Shown here: positions 14,584-23,234 of the stretch, in pieces
Layout of the letters: each line of letters begins with the position of its first letter
Position numbering within the stretch: position 1 is the first letter of the stretch
Program-made: the position numbers and the translations under genes
Source: an uncultured Anaerosporobacter sp.
GTDB lineage: Bacteria; Bacillota; Clostridia; Lachnospirales; Lachnospiraceae
Length of the DNA: 32,744 bases
Direction of reading: 5' to 3'
NCBI GenBank assembly: GCA_945787925.1
Contig: CALZJY010000001.1
Location: 1-32,744, forward strand
The notes under the pieces: model-generated
Seen by the model: only the letters and a program-made list of their open reading frames with translations
Database searches by the model: none
Told to the model about the DNA's origin: nothing

Positions 14584-15909
14584 ATGCGAAGGGTAACTTT
14601 TAAAGGCGGAATTCATCCTTATGATGGAAAAGACCTTACACAAGACAAAGCGATTCAAGATATTTCACCTAAAAGTGATTTAGTTTATCCTTTAGCGCAA
14701 CATATCGGTGCGCCAGCAACTCCAGTAGTAGCTGTTGGAGACCAAGTGTTAGTTGGCCAGAAAATTGCAGAAGCATCAAGCTTTATTTCTGCGAACATTT
14801 GTTGCTCCGTATCTGGTAAAGTAAAAGCAATTGAAAAACGCTTATGCGTAAATGGTGCTATGGTTGACTCTATCGTGGTTGAAAACGATGGAGAATACAA
14901 TACGGTAGAAGGGTTTGGAGAAAAACGCGACTACACTACATTATCAAAAGAAGAAATTCGTGCGATCGTAAAAGAAGCTGGTATTGTAGGTCTTGGTGGA
15001 GCGGGCTTCCCAACAAACGTAAAAATCACACCACAAAACGAAGACGGAATTGACTACGTAATCGTAAATGCTGCAGAATGTGAACCATACTTAACATCTG
15101 ATTATCGTCTAATCTTAGAAAAGACAGATAAGTTATTAGGTGGTTTGAAAATCGTATTATCTTTATTCCCAAATGCAAAAGGTATTATCGGTATCGAAGA
15201 TAATAAGAAAGAAGCAATCAAAGTACTTCAAGCTGCAGTGGAAAATGAAGAAAATATTGAATTAAAAGTATTAAAGACAAAATATCCACAAGGTGGAGAA
15301 CGTTCTTTAATCTACGCAACGACAGGACGTAAACTGAACTCATCTTTACTTCCAGCAGATCTTGGTTGCGTAGTGAACAATGTTGCAACACTTGTTGCAG
15401 TATACGAAGCTGTATGCGAAAGCACTCCGTTAATTAAAAAAGTAATTACAGTAACTGGAGATTGTGTTCAAAATCCAGGTAACTTTGCTGTTCGCTTAGG
15501 TACAAACTATAATGACGTAATTGAAGCTGCAGGCGGATTTACTGTTCAACCAGAAAAAATCGTTTCTGGTGGTCCGATGATGGGTATGTCTTTAATTAAG
15601 ACAGATGTCCCTGTTTCTAAGACTGGTTCTGCATTACTTACATTCAAGAAAGATGTTGTAGCAGAATTAGAAACTTCCAACTGTATTAACTGTGGTAGAT
15701 GCGTGAATGTGTGTCCAAGTGGCTTGGTTCCAGCAATGATGAACAAAGCAGTAAAACAAAACAACATGCAACAATTCGAAGCTTTAAACGGCATGGAATG
15801 TACAGAATGTGGTTCTTGTAGCTATACTTGTCCTGCGAAGATTCAGCTTACACAGGCATTTAGAGTGGCAAAGAGAAGCATTATTGAAGAAAGAAGAAAA
15901 GCAAAATAA
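14584..15909 (+). CDS. rnfC: Rnf complex subunit RnfC
   Basis: A 441-residue peripheral subunit of the ion-pumping ferredoxin:NAD+ oxidoreductase, expected to bind NADH/flavin and pass electrons through iron-sulfur clusters. Visible: the N-terminal RnfC barrel-sandwich region (FKGGIHPYDGK, APATPVVAVGDQVLVGQKI), the nucleotide-binding motif GLGGAGFPTNVK, the ECEPYL segment, an SLBB-like region and two C-terminal [4Fe-4S] motifs, CINCGRCVNVCP and CTECGSCSYTCP. The ATG at 14584 is preferred to the in-frame ATG at 14563 because AGAGGG lies nine bases before it. First gene of the six-gene rnfCDGEAB operon, the order usual in clostridia. It may be preceded by a Rex-like site (see findings). Confidence 0.96.
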   Translation: MRRVTFKGGIHPYDGKDLTQDKAIQDISPKSDLVYPLAQHIGAPATPVVAVGDQVLVGQKIAEASSFISANICCSVSGKVKAIEKRLCVNGAMVDSIVVENDGEYNTVEGFGEKRDYTTLSKEEIRAIVKEAGIVGLGGAGFPTNVKITPQNEDGIDYVIVNAAECEPYLTSDYRLILEKTDKLLGGLKIVLSLFPNAKGIIGIEDNKKEAIKVLQAAVENEENIELKVLKTKYPQGGERSLIYATTGRKLNSSLLPADLGCVVNNVATLVAVYEAVCESTPLIKKVITVTGDCVQNPGNFAVRLGTNYNDVIEAAGGFTVQPEKIVSGGPMMGMSLIKTDVPVSKTGSALLTFKKDVVAELETSNCINCGRCVNVCPSGLVPAMMNKAVKQNNMQQFEALNGMECTECGSCSYTCPAKIQLTQAFRVAKRSIIEERRKAK

Positions 15910-15929
15910 TATAAGGTGAGGTGCAAACA

Positions 15930-16898
15930 TTGAGTAATTTATTACACGTATCATCATCCCCTCACATCAGAAGTCAGAGTTCAACAACAACTCTTATGTC
16001 AGATGTAGTAATCGCTCTTATTCCAGCGACTGCATGGGGTGTATATAAGTTCGGATGGCATGCATTCTGGTTAGTTATGGCTTGTGTAATCTCATCCATA
16101 GCAACTGAATATGCATATCAAAAATTAATGAAAAGACCAGTAACGATTCATGATATGAGTGCAATGGTTACAGGTATCCTATTAGCTCTTAACTTGCCAC
16201 AAACGTTCCCAATCTGGATGGCGGTTGTTGGTAGCGTATTTGCTATTTTAGTAGTAAAACAAGTATTTGGCGGTATTGGTCAAAACTTTATGAACCCTGC
16301 ATTAGCAGCTAGATGTTTCTTATTAATTTCCTTTGGTGCACAAATGACAGATTTCGCTGTTGATACAGTATCTGGTGCAACTCCACTTGCATTAATCAAA
16401 AACGGAACTGGTTCCGTAGAAGCGATTCTTGCTGGTGACAAATTAACAGTAACAGATTTATTCTTAGGTAATATCGGTGGATCTATGGGTGAAATCAGTA
16501 CACTTATGATCTTAATCGGTGCTGCTTACTTATTAATCCGTAAAGTTATTTCTTGGAGAACTCCTGTAATGTATTTAGCTACATTTACAGTATTTATGGG
16601 ATTATTCGGTGGACGTGGATTCGACTTAACTTACCTTGCAGCACAACTTTGTGGTGGCGGTATCATGTTAGGTGCATTCTTCATGGCTACTGACTATGCA
16701 ACAAGCCCAATTACTAAAAATGGTAAATTAGTATACGGTGTTGCATTAGGTCTTGTAACAGGTATCTTCAGAATCTGGAGCGGTTCTGCAGAAGGCGTAT
16801 CTTACGCAATCATCTTCTGTAACTTATTAGTTCCACTAATTGAAAAAGTAACATTACCACGTTTCTTCGGACAGGGGGTAACTAAGAATGCAAAATAA
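15930..16898 (+). CDS. rnfD: Rnf complex subunit RnfD
   Basis: A 322-residue integral membrane subunit with covalent FMN. Multiple hydrophobic helices are visible (for example VIALIPATAWGVYKFGWHAF, AVVGSVFAILVVKQVFGGI). The flavinylation motif SGAT is at residues 148-151, with Thr151 the expected phosphoester-linked residue. TTG at 15930 is chosen as start: AAGGTGAGGTG lies just upstream, and the resulting N-terminus SNLLHVSSSPHIR matches RnfD proteins; the in-frame GTG at 15921 lies within the ribosome binding site. It starts 20 bases after rnfC and overlaps rnfG by 11 bases. Confidence 0.95.
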   Translation: MSNLLHVSSSPHIRSQSSTTTLMSDVVIALIPATAWGVYKFGWHAFWLVMACVISSIATEYAYQKLMKRPVTIHDMSAMVTGILLALNLPQTFPIWMAVVGSVFAILVVKQVFGGIGQNFMNPALAARCFLLISFGAQMTDFAVDTVSGATPLALIKNGTGSVEAILAGDKLTVTDLFLGNIGGSMGEISTLMILIGAAYLLIRKVISWRTPVMYLATFTVFMGLFGGRGFDLTYLAAQLCGGGIMLGAFFMATDYATSPITKNGKLVYGVALGLVTGIFRIWSGSAEGVSYAIIFCNLLVPLIEKVTLPRFFGQGVTKNAK

Positions 16899-17511
16899 TA
16901 AAAACACGATTGTAAAAGACACGATTGCTTTATTCTTAATTACTTTAGTTGCTGGTTTAGCATTAGGGTTCGTATATAAGATTACGAAACCAAAGATCGA
17001 TGCATTAGCAAACGAAGAAAAAGCAAAAGCATATCAAACAGTTTTCGCAGACGCAGTTAAATTTACTGAAGTAGCTGGCGTAACTGCAGATGTAAATGAA
17101 TCTTGCGTAGATGTATTAACAGGCGCAGGTATCACAAACACAGTAATCAACGACGTACAAGAAGCTCGTTCTTCTAGCGACGAATTATTAGGATACGTAT
17201 TCAAAGTAACTAACAGCGAAGGTTACGGCGGTGAAGTACCAATCACAATTGGTATTACAGTTGACGGTACAATCAATGCAATCGAAGTATTAGCAAACCA
17301 AGAAACTTCTGGATTTGGTTCTAGAGCAAGTGAACCAGCATTCAAGGATCAATTCAAAGGTATCAAAGCAGAACAAATCGAATATACAAAAGACGGTAAG
17401 TCTGCAGATAACCAAATTGATGCAATTTCTGGTGCTACAAAAACAACTTCAGCTGTTACAAAAGACGTAAATGCAGCATTATACTATGTTCATAACGTTT
17501 TAAACAAATAA
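16888..17511 (+). CDS. rnfG: Rnf complex subunit RnfG
   Basis: A 207-residue subunit with one N-terminal membrane helix (about 12-30) and an extracytoplasmic FMN-binding domain. The flavinylation motif is SGAT at residues 181-184, so Thr184 is the expected attachment site. The GYGGEVPITIGITVDG segment is typical of FMN-binding domains in this family. The start overlaps the rnfD end by 11 bases and has CAGGGGG upstream within rnfD, so translation is probably coupled. Confidence 0.95.
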   Translation: MQNNKNTIVKDTIALFLITLVAGLALGFVYKITKPKIDALANEEKAKAYQTVFADAVKFTEVAGVTADVNESCVDVLTGAGITNTVINDVQEARSSSDELLGYVFKVTNSEGYGGEVPITIGITVDGTINAIEVLANQETSGFGSRASEPAFKDQFKGIKAEQIEYTKDGKSADNQIDAISGATKTTSAVTKDVNAALYYVHNVLNK

Positions 17512-17528
17512 GTAGGAGGTAAGTAGAA

Positions 17529-18320
17529 ATGACAAAGAATATTGAACGTTTATATAACGGTATTATTAAAGAAAACCCTACCTTTGTCCTAATGTTAGGT
17601 ATGTGTCCTACATTAGCGGTTACTTCCTCTGCAAGTAATGGTTTAGGTATGGGTCTTACAACGACTGCAGTTTTAATCATGGCAAACCTTATGATTTCTG
17701 CACTTCGTAACGTGATTCCTCAAAAAGTGAGAATTCCAGCATTTATCGTAATCGTTGCATCCTTCGTAACAATGGTGCAATTATTATTACAAGCATACCT
17801 TCCTTTCTTAAATGAAAGCCTAGGTATCTATATCCCATTAATCGTAGTTAACTGTATCATTTTAGGTCGTGCGGAAGCATATGCATCTAAAAACCCAGTA
17901 GTAAATTCCATCTTCGATGGTATCGGTATGGGTCTTGGATTTACACTTGGTTTAACTGCGATCGGTATCTTCCGTGAGTTAATCGGTAATGGTGAAGTAT
18001 TCGGTCATGCAATCTCCTTTATTGCAGATTACAAAATCGGTATCTTCACAGCAGCTCCTGGTGCATTCTTTGTATTAGCAGCATTAACAGCGATTCAAAA
18101 CAAATTAAAAGCTCCTTGCGCAACGAACAAAGCAGAAGCTAGTGACATCGCTTGTGGTGGTAACTGTACTTCTTGTTCCGGTTCTGCTTGCAAAGGGAAC
18201 AAAGAGTTAATCGAAGCAGAACAACTTGCAGCACAAGCTGAAAAAGTTAGAAAAGCAAAAGAAGCTGCAGCCGCAAAGGCCGCTGCAAAAGCAGCTGCTG
18301 AAGCAAAGAAGGAGGATTGA
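17529..18320 (+). CDS. rnfE: Rnf complex subunit RnfE with cysteine-rich C-terminal extension
   Basis: A membrane subunit homologous to RnfA and to NqrD. Residues 1-194 form the usual multi-helix core (NPTFVLMLGMCPTLAVTSS, LRNVIPQKVRIPAFIVIVAS, VVNCIILGRAEAYASKNP), with the conserved membrane Cys26 and Cys109 regions expected to hold an intramembrane iron-sulfur cluster. The protein is 263 residues because of an added tail of about 69 residues: five Cys at 197, 209, 213, 216 and 221, then an Ala/Lys/Glu-rich predicted helix to the end. Many RnfE proteins end near residue 200, so the tail is notable. AGGAGG precedes the start; rnfA follows after 5 bases. Confidence 0.95.
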   Translation: MTKNIERLYNGIIKENPTFVLMLGMCPTLAVTSSASNGLGMGLTTTAVLIMANLMISALRNVIPQKVRIPAFIVIVASFVTMVQLLLQAYLPFLNESLGIYIPLIVVNCIILGRAEAYASKNPVVNSIFDGIGMGLGFTLGLTAIGIFRELIGNGEVFGHAISFIADYKIGIFTAAPGAFFVLAALTAIQNKLKAPCATNKAEASDIACGGNCTSCSGSACKGNKELIEAEQLAAQAEKVRKAKEAAAAKAAAKAAAEAKKED

Positions 18321-18325
18321 TTTAG

Positions 18326-18904
18326 ATGAAAGCACTTATTTTAATGATCATTACAGCCGCTTTAGTTAACAACGTAGTACTAAGTCAATTCTTAGGGTTA
18401 TGTCCATTCTTAGGTGTATCTAAGAAAACTTCTACAGCTGCTGGTATGGGTGGAGCCGTAATCTTCGTTATTACGATCGCATCCGCAGTTACAAGTATTA
18501 TTAACAAATATCTACTTGTAAAATTCAATATTACGTATTTACAAACAATCGTATTTATCCTAGTAATTGCGACATTAGTTCAATTAGTAGAAATGTTCCT
18601 AAAGAAAACAAGTCCAGCGCTTTACAATGCGTTAGGTGTATTCTTACCATTAATCACAACAAACTGTGCGGTATTAGGTGTTGCCCTTACAAACGTTCAA
18701 AACAACTACTCTGTACTTGAAAGTGTAGTAAACGGTTTTGGTACAGCGGCAGGGTTCTTCATCTCTATCGTTATCATGGCTGGTGTTCGTGAAAAAATCG
18801 AATTCAATGACGTTAGCGAATCTTTCAAAGGTTCTCCTATCGTTTTAATTACAGCAGGGCTTATGGCAATTGCCTTCTATGGCTTTGCATCATTAAGTTT
18901 CTAG
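18326..18904 (+). CDS. rnfA: Rnf complex subunit RnfA
   Basis: A 192-residue membrane subunit with six predicted helices and normal length. The conserved NNVVLSQFLGLCPFLGVSKK segment near the N-terminus and FLPLITTNCAVLGVAL later hold the two Cys expected to coordinate the intramembrane cluster shared with RnfE. It lies 5 bases after rnfE, with its GGAGG ribosome binding site inside the end of rnfE. Confidence 0.96.
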   Translation: MKALILMIITAALVNNVVLSQFLGLCPFLGVSKKTSTAAGMGGAVIFVITIASAVTSIINKYLLVKFNITYLQTIVFILVIATLVQLVEMFLKKTSPALYNALGVFLPLITTNCAVLGVALTNVQNNYSVLESVVNGFGTAAGFFISIVIMAGVREKIEFNDVSESFKGSPIVLITAGLMAIAFYGFASLSF

Positions 18905-18921
18905 TTTAGGGAGGAGACAAG

Positions 18922-19728
18922 ATGGAATTTATCGGTGGTGTTTTATTAGCAGCCGCAGTCGTAGGTCTTACGGGATTGTTAATCGGTCTACTTCTAGGAA
19001 TTGCTGGTGAAAAATTAAAAGTTGAAGTAAATGAAAAAGAATTGTTAGTACGTGACGTACTTCCAGGTAATAACTGTGGTGGATGTGGTTATGCAGGTTG
19101 TGATGCATTAGCAAAAGCAATTGCAAACGGCGAAGCTGCAGTAAACGCTTGTCCTGTTGGTGGCGCGCCAGTAGCAGAACAAGTTGGTGAAATCATGGGT
19201 ATCTCTGCAGATGACAGCGTGAAAGAAGTAGCGTTTGTAAAATGTGCTGGTACTTGCGATAAGACAAAAGACAAAGATTTATACTTCGGTATTCATGACT
19301 GTAACGCAGCTATGAACGTTCCTGGTACAGGAAGTAAATCTTGTTCTTACGGATGTCTTGGATATGGCTCTTGTGAAAAGGCTTGTCCATTCGATGCAAT
19401 CCACGTAATCGATGGTATTGCGAAAGTAGACAAAGAAAAATGTGTTGCTTGTGGTAAATGTGTTGTTACATGTCCAAAGCAATTAATCGAATTAGTTCCT
19501 TACACTTCCGAATACTTAGTTCGTTGTAAGTCTGAGGACAAAGGTAAAGATGTAAAAGCTCACTGTGAAGTTGGATGTATCGGTTGCGGTATGTGTCAAA
19601 GAGCTTGTGAGTATGATGCAGTTCATGTAGTGAACAACATCGCTTACATCGACCAATCTAAATGTCAAAAATGTGGTGCTTGTGCCGCTAAATGTCCTAC
19701 AAAAGTTATTCGTGACTTAGTAGTATAA
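18922..19728 (+). CDS. rnfB: Rnf complex subunit RnfB
   Basis: A 268-residue ferredoxin-accepting subunit. An N-terminal membrane helix (about 5-28) is followed by the RnfB [4Fe-4S] domain with the motif CGGCGYAGCDALAKAI and ACPVGG, then a run of Cys-rich modules: SCSYGCLGYGSCEKACP, CVACGKCVVTCP, CIGCGMCQRACE and CQKCGACAAKCP. This gives several cubane sites, as in clostridial RnfB, which relays electrons from soluble ferredoxin into the membrane part. It is the last gene of the operon, 17 bases after rnfA, with GGGAGG upstream and a strong terminator two bases downstream. Confidence 0.96.
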   Translation: MEFIGGVLLAAAVVGLTGLLIGLLLGIAGEKLKVEVNEKELLVRDVLPGNNCGGCGYAGCDALAKAIANGEAAVNACPVGGAPVAEQVGEIMGISADDSVKEVAFVKCAGTCDKTKDKDLYFGIHDCNAAMNVPGTGSKSCSYGCLGYGSCEKACPFDAIHVIDGIAKVDKEKCVACGKCVVTCPKQLIELVPYTSEYLVRCKSEDKGKDVKAHCEVGCIGCGMCQRACEYDAVHVVNNIAYIDQSKCQKCGACAAKCPTKVIRDLVV

Positions 19729-19729
19729 G

Positions 19730-19765
19730 AAAAAGCCAGAAGGTAGTTGCCTTCTGGCTTTTTTA
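19730..19765 (+). terminator. Terminator of the rnf operon
   Basis: A perfect 14-bp stem (19730-19743 with 19750-19763), loop TAGTTG, and a T run. It is nearly symmetric, so it could also act on the minus strand. Confidence 0.93.
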
Positions 19766-19886
19766 TTGCATAGGATGAAAAGTGCTTTTTTAGAAAAAGG
19801 TGTATGCATTGCCTAATATTCGTATCTGTAATTGTGGAGGAGTTGGAAAGACTACTAGTAAGACAGAATGACTATGAGGTGGACAA

Positions 19887-20309
19887 ATGAAGTTTCAGAC
19901 GAAGGCGGCAAAGAATATCTTCTTATTCTTAGTGGGAGGATTTTGTTATGGATGTGTTGAGATGCTTTATAAGGGTGGGACGCATATTTCTATGATCCTT
20001 GCGGGCGGTCTTTGCTTCTTGCTCATAGGAAAGGTGCGCGACTGGGCAGGCAATCCATCCTTGCTTGGACAGATGGTAGTATCTGCAATCATCGTTACTG
20101 CTATTGAATTGGTAACGGGACTTATTGTAAACCGTTGGCTTCATTTGTTTGTATGGGATTACTCCGAACTGCCTTACAATTTCATGGGACAAATCTGTCT
20201 CTTATTTTCGGTTTTCTGGTTTTTATTGTCCTTATTGGCGATTCTTTTGGACGATGCAATTCGATATTTCTTGCTTGGTGAAGAAAAACGTCGATACCAC
20301 TTGCTATGA
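19887..20309 (+). CDS. Small multi-pass membrane protein, putative ABC-transporter type IV (PF06541-like)
   Basis: A 140-residue hydrophobic protein with four predicted membrane segments (about 8-25, 32-48, 58-82 and 107-125). The stretch WDYSELPYNFMGQICLLFSVFW resembles the conserved core of the PF06541 family, called putative ABC-transporter type IV, common in Lachnospiraceae. No ATPase or binding protein is nearby, so transport activity is unproven. GAGGTGG lies just before the ATG. It stands alone between the rnf terminator and the LacI-type regulator. Assignment rests on recall of the family signature. Confidence 0.65.
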   Translation: MKFQTKAAKNIFLFLVGGFCYGCVEMLYKGGTHISMILAGGLCFLLIGKVRDWAGNPSLLGQMVVSAIIVTAIELVTGLIVNRWLHLFVWDYSELPYNFMGQICLLFSVFWFLLSLLAILLDDAIRYFLLGEEKRRYHLL

Positions 20310-20449
20310 GTTGTAAGGAGTAAGAAGAAAATGTAAAAAATTATAATTATTTCGATGGCAAATGTTGAATCATATTTGGCTACGCTATATAATTGACCTA
20401 TATATTGGGTCTATATTTATGAAAATAAGGGAAATGGTGGTGTGTCAAT

Positions 20450-21460
20450 TTGGCTACGATAAAAGAGCTGTCTGTAAAATGTGGAGTATCCATTTCTACC
20501 GTGAGTAAAGCGCTAAATGGTTATCGAGACATTAGTGAAGAAACAAGGCAGAGAATTCTGAAGACAGCGATGGAAATTGGATACCTTTCAGATAATAATG
20601 CGAAGGCTATGAAGAAGAAAAAGACCTGCAACATAGGTGTATTATACTTTGATGCTTCCAATCAAGATTTAAGAAATGAATATTTTGCATACATACTCGC
20701 ATCTTTCAAGGAGAAGGCTGCAAAAGAGGGATATGATATTACCTTTATTGAACATAATATAGGGAATAAGAAGATGACCTATTTAGAACATTGCAAGAAT
20801 CGTAGCTTTGATGGGGTTTGTATTGTATGTGCGGAATTTACAGATCCTGAAGTGATTGAACTTGTAAATAGTGATTTTCCTGTCGTTACGATCGATCATG
20901 TGTTTAATGAAGCGATTTCGGTGATGTCAGACAATATCCAGGGGATGCGGCAGCTAGTAGAATATATTGTGAGTCAAGGCCATAGAAAGATTGCCTATAT
21001 CTATGGTACGAAATCAAGCGTGACCCATAACCGTTTGGTAAGCTTTAATAATGTGTTGAGTGAGAATCATATCATATTGCCGGAGGAATATTATCAGAAG
21101 GCAATGTATCGAAATGCAGATAAGACGGAAGAGATTACAGAGTATCTGTTGAAGCTGCCAAATCCACCAACTTGTATCATTGCGCCAGATGATTATTCCG
21201 CATTTGGAGCGATGAATGCAATCAGGCGTTTGGGACTTAGCATACCAGAAGATATTTCTTTAGCGGCATACGATGGAATCTTAACCGCGCAAGCGTTAGA
21301 ACCAAACCTTGCTACGATTAAGCAGGATACGGAGCGAATCGGAGAAGAGGCAGCAAGACAGCTGATCAATTTGATTGAGAATCCGATGGGGACTTCGTTA
21401 GATACCATTTATTTAAAAGGCCAGCTATATAAAGGTGGTTCGATTAAGAAGATCAATTAA
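20450..21460 (+). CDS. LacI/GalR-family transcriptional regulator
   Basis: A 336-residue regulator. The N-terminal helix-turn-helix (about 1-50) reads ATIKELSVKCGVSISTVSKALNG with YRDISEETRQRI, typical of LacI DNA-binding domains. A periplasmic-binding-protein-like effector domain (about 60-336) follows, with NIGVLYFD, SQGHRKIAYIYG, PTCIIAPDDYSAFGAMNAIRRLGLSIPEDISL. The start is TTG at 20450, with GGTGGTG about eight bases upstream. The effector is probably a sugar but cannot be named; no sugar transport or glycoside hydrolase genes are adjacent. The stop is 34 bases before the next regulator, so the two are likely co-transcribed. A TTTGGCTACG repeat lies upstream and across the start codon. 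Confidence 0.92.
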   Translation: MATIKELSVKCGVSISTVSKALNGYRDISEETRQRILKTAMEIGYLSDNNAKAMKKKKTCNIGVLYFDASNQDLRNEYFAYILASFKEKAAKEGYDITFIEHNIGNKKMTYLEHCKNRSFDGVCIVCAEFTDPEVIELVNSDFPVVTIDHVFNEAISVMSDNIQGMRQLVEYIVSQGHRKIAYIYGTKSSVTHNRLVSFNNVLSENHIILPEEYYQKAMYRNADKTEEITEYLLKLPNPPTCIIAPDDYSAFGAMNAIRRLGLSIPEDISLAAYDGILTAQALEPNLATIKQDTERIGEEAARQLINLIENPMGTSLDTIYLKGQLYKGGSIKKIN

Positions 21461-21494
21461 GAAGAGCGTAAATACTAAGGATGAGGAGTATAGG

Positions 21495-23063
21495 ATGTAC
21501 AAGATACTAGTAGCAGAGCCGGATGTGGAGGCTGCTTTATGTATTCAAAGTGTAATTGCACAAGAGGTCCCGCATGCAAAAGTTGTGGCAGTAGTGGACA
21601 ATGGAAATGATGCTGTGATAGAGACGATGAATTTGGAACCAGACTTGATACTGGTTGCCATCCGCATGATCGGCCTCAATGGGCTGGACGTGATTGAACG
21701 GATTCGCAAGTTTAATCTAAGTGCCCATATCATCATTGTTTCTGCATATGATTATTTTGAATTTGCAAAGAAAGCAATGGTGCTTGGTGTGAATGACTAT
21801 TTGTTGAAGCCGATTGAGGAAGAGGCATTGTCGAAGGCGATCAAGCGAGAGCTTTTTAAGGTAAAGCAGGAACGAGAAAGCGTGCGTGTAAGTAAGAATG
21901 AAGAGATGCAATTTAGTGATGCATTGCGGATTGTTGAGAAACATTTTTTGTATTCCGTAGTATATGGAGTGGATATACAGGAACTGATGACGCAATACAA
22001 ACGCATGCTCGGTGTTGGGGACTATGCCTATATTATAGGTGTCAGTTTTGACCTGTCGTTATTGAAGAATCAATGGAATGTAGAAAAGGCATCTGAAAGG
22101 ATGTGTCGAAGATTAAAGGATATCATAGGAAAGAATTATGGAAAAGCCATTGGAACGAGAATGCTCAACCGATTTGTCTTGTGTGTGAATGTGAAGGGGA
22201 AATCGTCTGCGAGAGAAGGCCAGCTTGAGGCAATCAAACTAGCAAAAGAAATCGTACGAGGGATGAAAGAGACATTTGATTTGGATGTGAATGTGGCGAT
22301 TGGTGGAATTAAACGCATACGTCAAATCCATGAAAGCTATGTGGAAATGATGAAGGCAGATGGGCATGGCAGTGGAAATGCAGTCTCGTATTACAAAGAT
22401 GTTCGGTATAAGCGGGCATTAAAAGAGAGTTATATGGATTTGACAGAAGAACTGATTGACAACATTCGTTATGATAAACACAATACGGCGCAATGTTTTT
22501 TTAATATCTTGGAAATGTTCCGAGACTTATCTTCGGAAGAACGATTGATTCGTCTGCTTGATGTATTTATGGCAGTTTCTTATGAGTTTCGAAAAGAGTT
22601 TAAGAAACAGGATTTCTATTTTGATTATTTTGAACAGTATGAATCCTTAGTGCAGATGGGTGTACAAGAACAAGAACTTTGGGCGCAAGCACATCTGAGC
22701 ATGCTAATCCGTATGATGAAGTTGGGAAGGAATAATAAGAAGTCATCCGTAGTGACAACAGCCATGGAACATATTAAGCAGCATTATAATGAAGACATTT
22801 CCCTGTCTGAGATTTCTTCGTATGTAAATCTTAGTCCACAGCACTTTAGCAAGATCTTCAAGGAGACGACGAACTTTAATTATGTAGAATGGGTGAATAA
22901 CCTACGGGTAGAGAAGGCGAAAGAGTATATGAACCAAGAGGATTATACGATTAAGGAAATTTGTTATCTGGTAGGGTATAAGGATCCGAACTATTTTAGC
23001 CGTATTTTTAAGAAATATGTAGGCATCTCACCAACAGAATATGTGAAAGAGCGTACGCTTTAA
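21495..23063 (+). CDS. Response regulator with AraC-type DNA-binding domain, degenerate receiver
   Basis: A 522-residue protein of the YesN type. N-terminal receiver (1-120): the acidic pocket reads ILVAEPD instead of the usual IVDDE, and the phosphoacceptor position reads LILVAIRMIG where LxLxDIxMPG is expected, so residue 55 is Ala (codon GCC 21657-21659). Ser83 and Lys105 are kept. A long uncharacterised middle (125-410) follows, then two AraC helix-turn-helix motifs (about 420-520: ISLSEISSYVNLSPQHFSKIFKE and YTIKEICYLVGYKDPNYFSRIFKK). ATG at 21495 is chosen over an in-frame upstream start at 21435 because GAGGAG precedes it and the receiver begins here. There is no sensor kinase nearby. 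Phosphorylation-independent control is inferred. Confidence 0.9.
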   Translation: MYKILVAEPDVEAALCIQSVIAQEVPHAKVVAVVDNGNDAVIETMNLEPDLILVAIRMIGLNGLDVIERIRKFNLSAHIIIVSAYDYFEFAKKAMVLGVNDYLLKPIEEEALSKAIKRELFKVKQERESVRVSKNEEMQFSDALRIVEKHFLYSVVYGVDIQELMTQYKRMLGVGDYAYIIGVSFDLSLLKNQWNVEKASERMCRRLKDIIGKNYGKAIGTRMLNRFVLCVNVKGKSSAREGQLEAIKLAKEIVRGMKETFDLDVNVAIGGIKRIRQIHESYVEMMKADGHGSGNAVSYYKDVRYKRALKESYMDLTEELIDNIRYDKHNTAQCFFNILEMFRDLSSEERLIRLLDVFMAVSYEFRKEFKKQDFYFDYFEQYESLVQMGVQEQELWAQAHLSMLIRMMKLGRNNKKSSVVTTAMEHIKQHYNEDISLSEISSYVNLSPQHFSKIFKETTNFNYVEWVNNLRVEKAKEYMNQEDYTIKEICYLVGYKDPNYFSRIFKKYVGISPTEYVKERTL

Positions 23064-23069
23064 TAATGG

Positions 23070-23097
23070 AAGGTTGATTGAAAAATCAGCCTTTTTT
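23070..23097 (+). terminator. Terminator after the AraC-type regulator
   Basis: A 10-bp stem with one G-U pair (23070-23079 with 23084-23093), a GAAA tetraloop and a six-T tail, seven bases after the stop. Confidence 0.88.
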
Positions 23098-23234
23098 GCA
23101 TAAAATATCATATGTTGGAAATAATATTATATTGGTATTTTAGAGAGGATACGATATAGTAGGGAAAGAGAATTTTCGAGTGAAAAATACAAAGTGTGAC
23201 TTATGTAAAATACTTGAAAAACCGTGGAAACATA

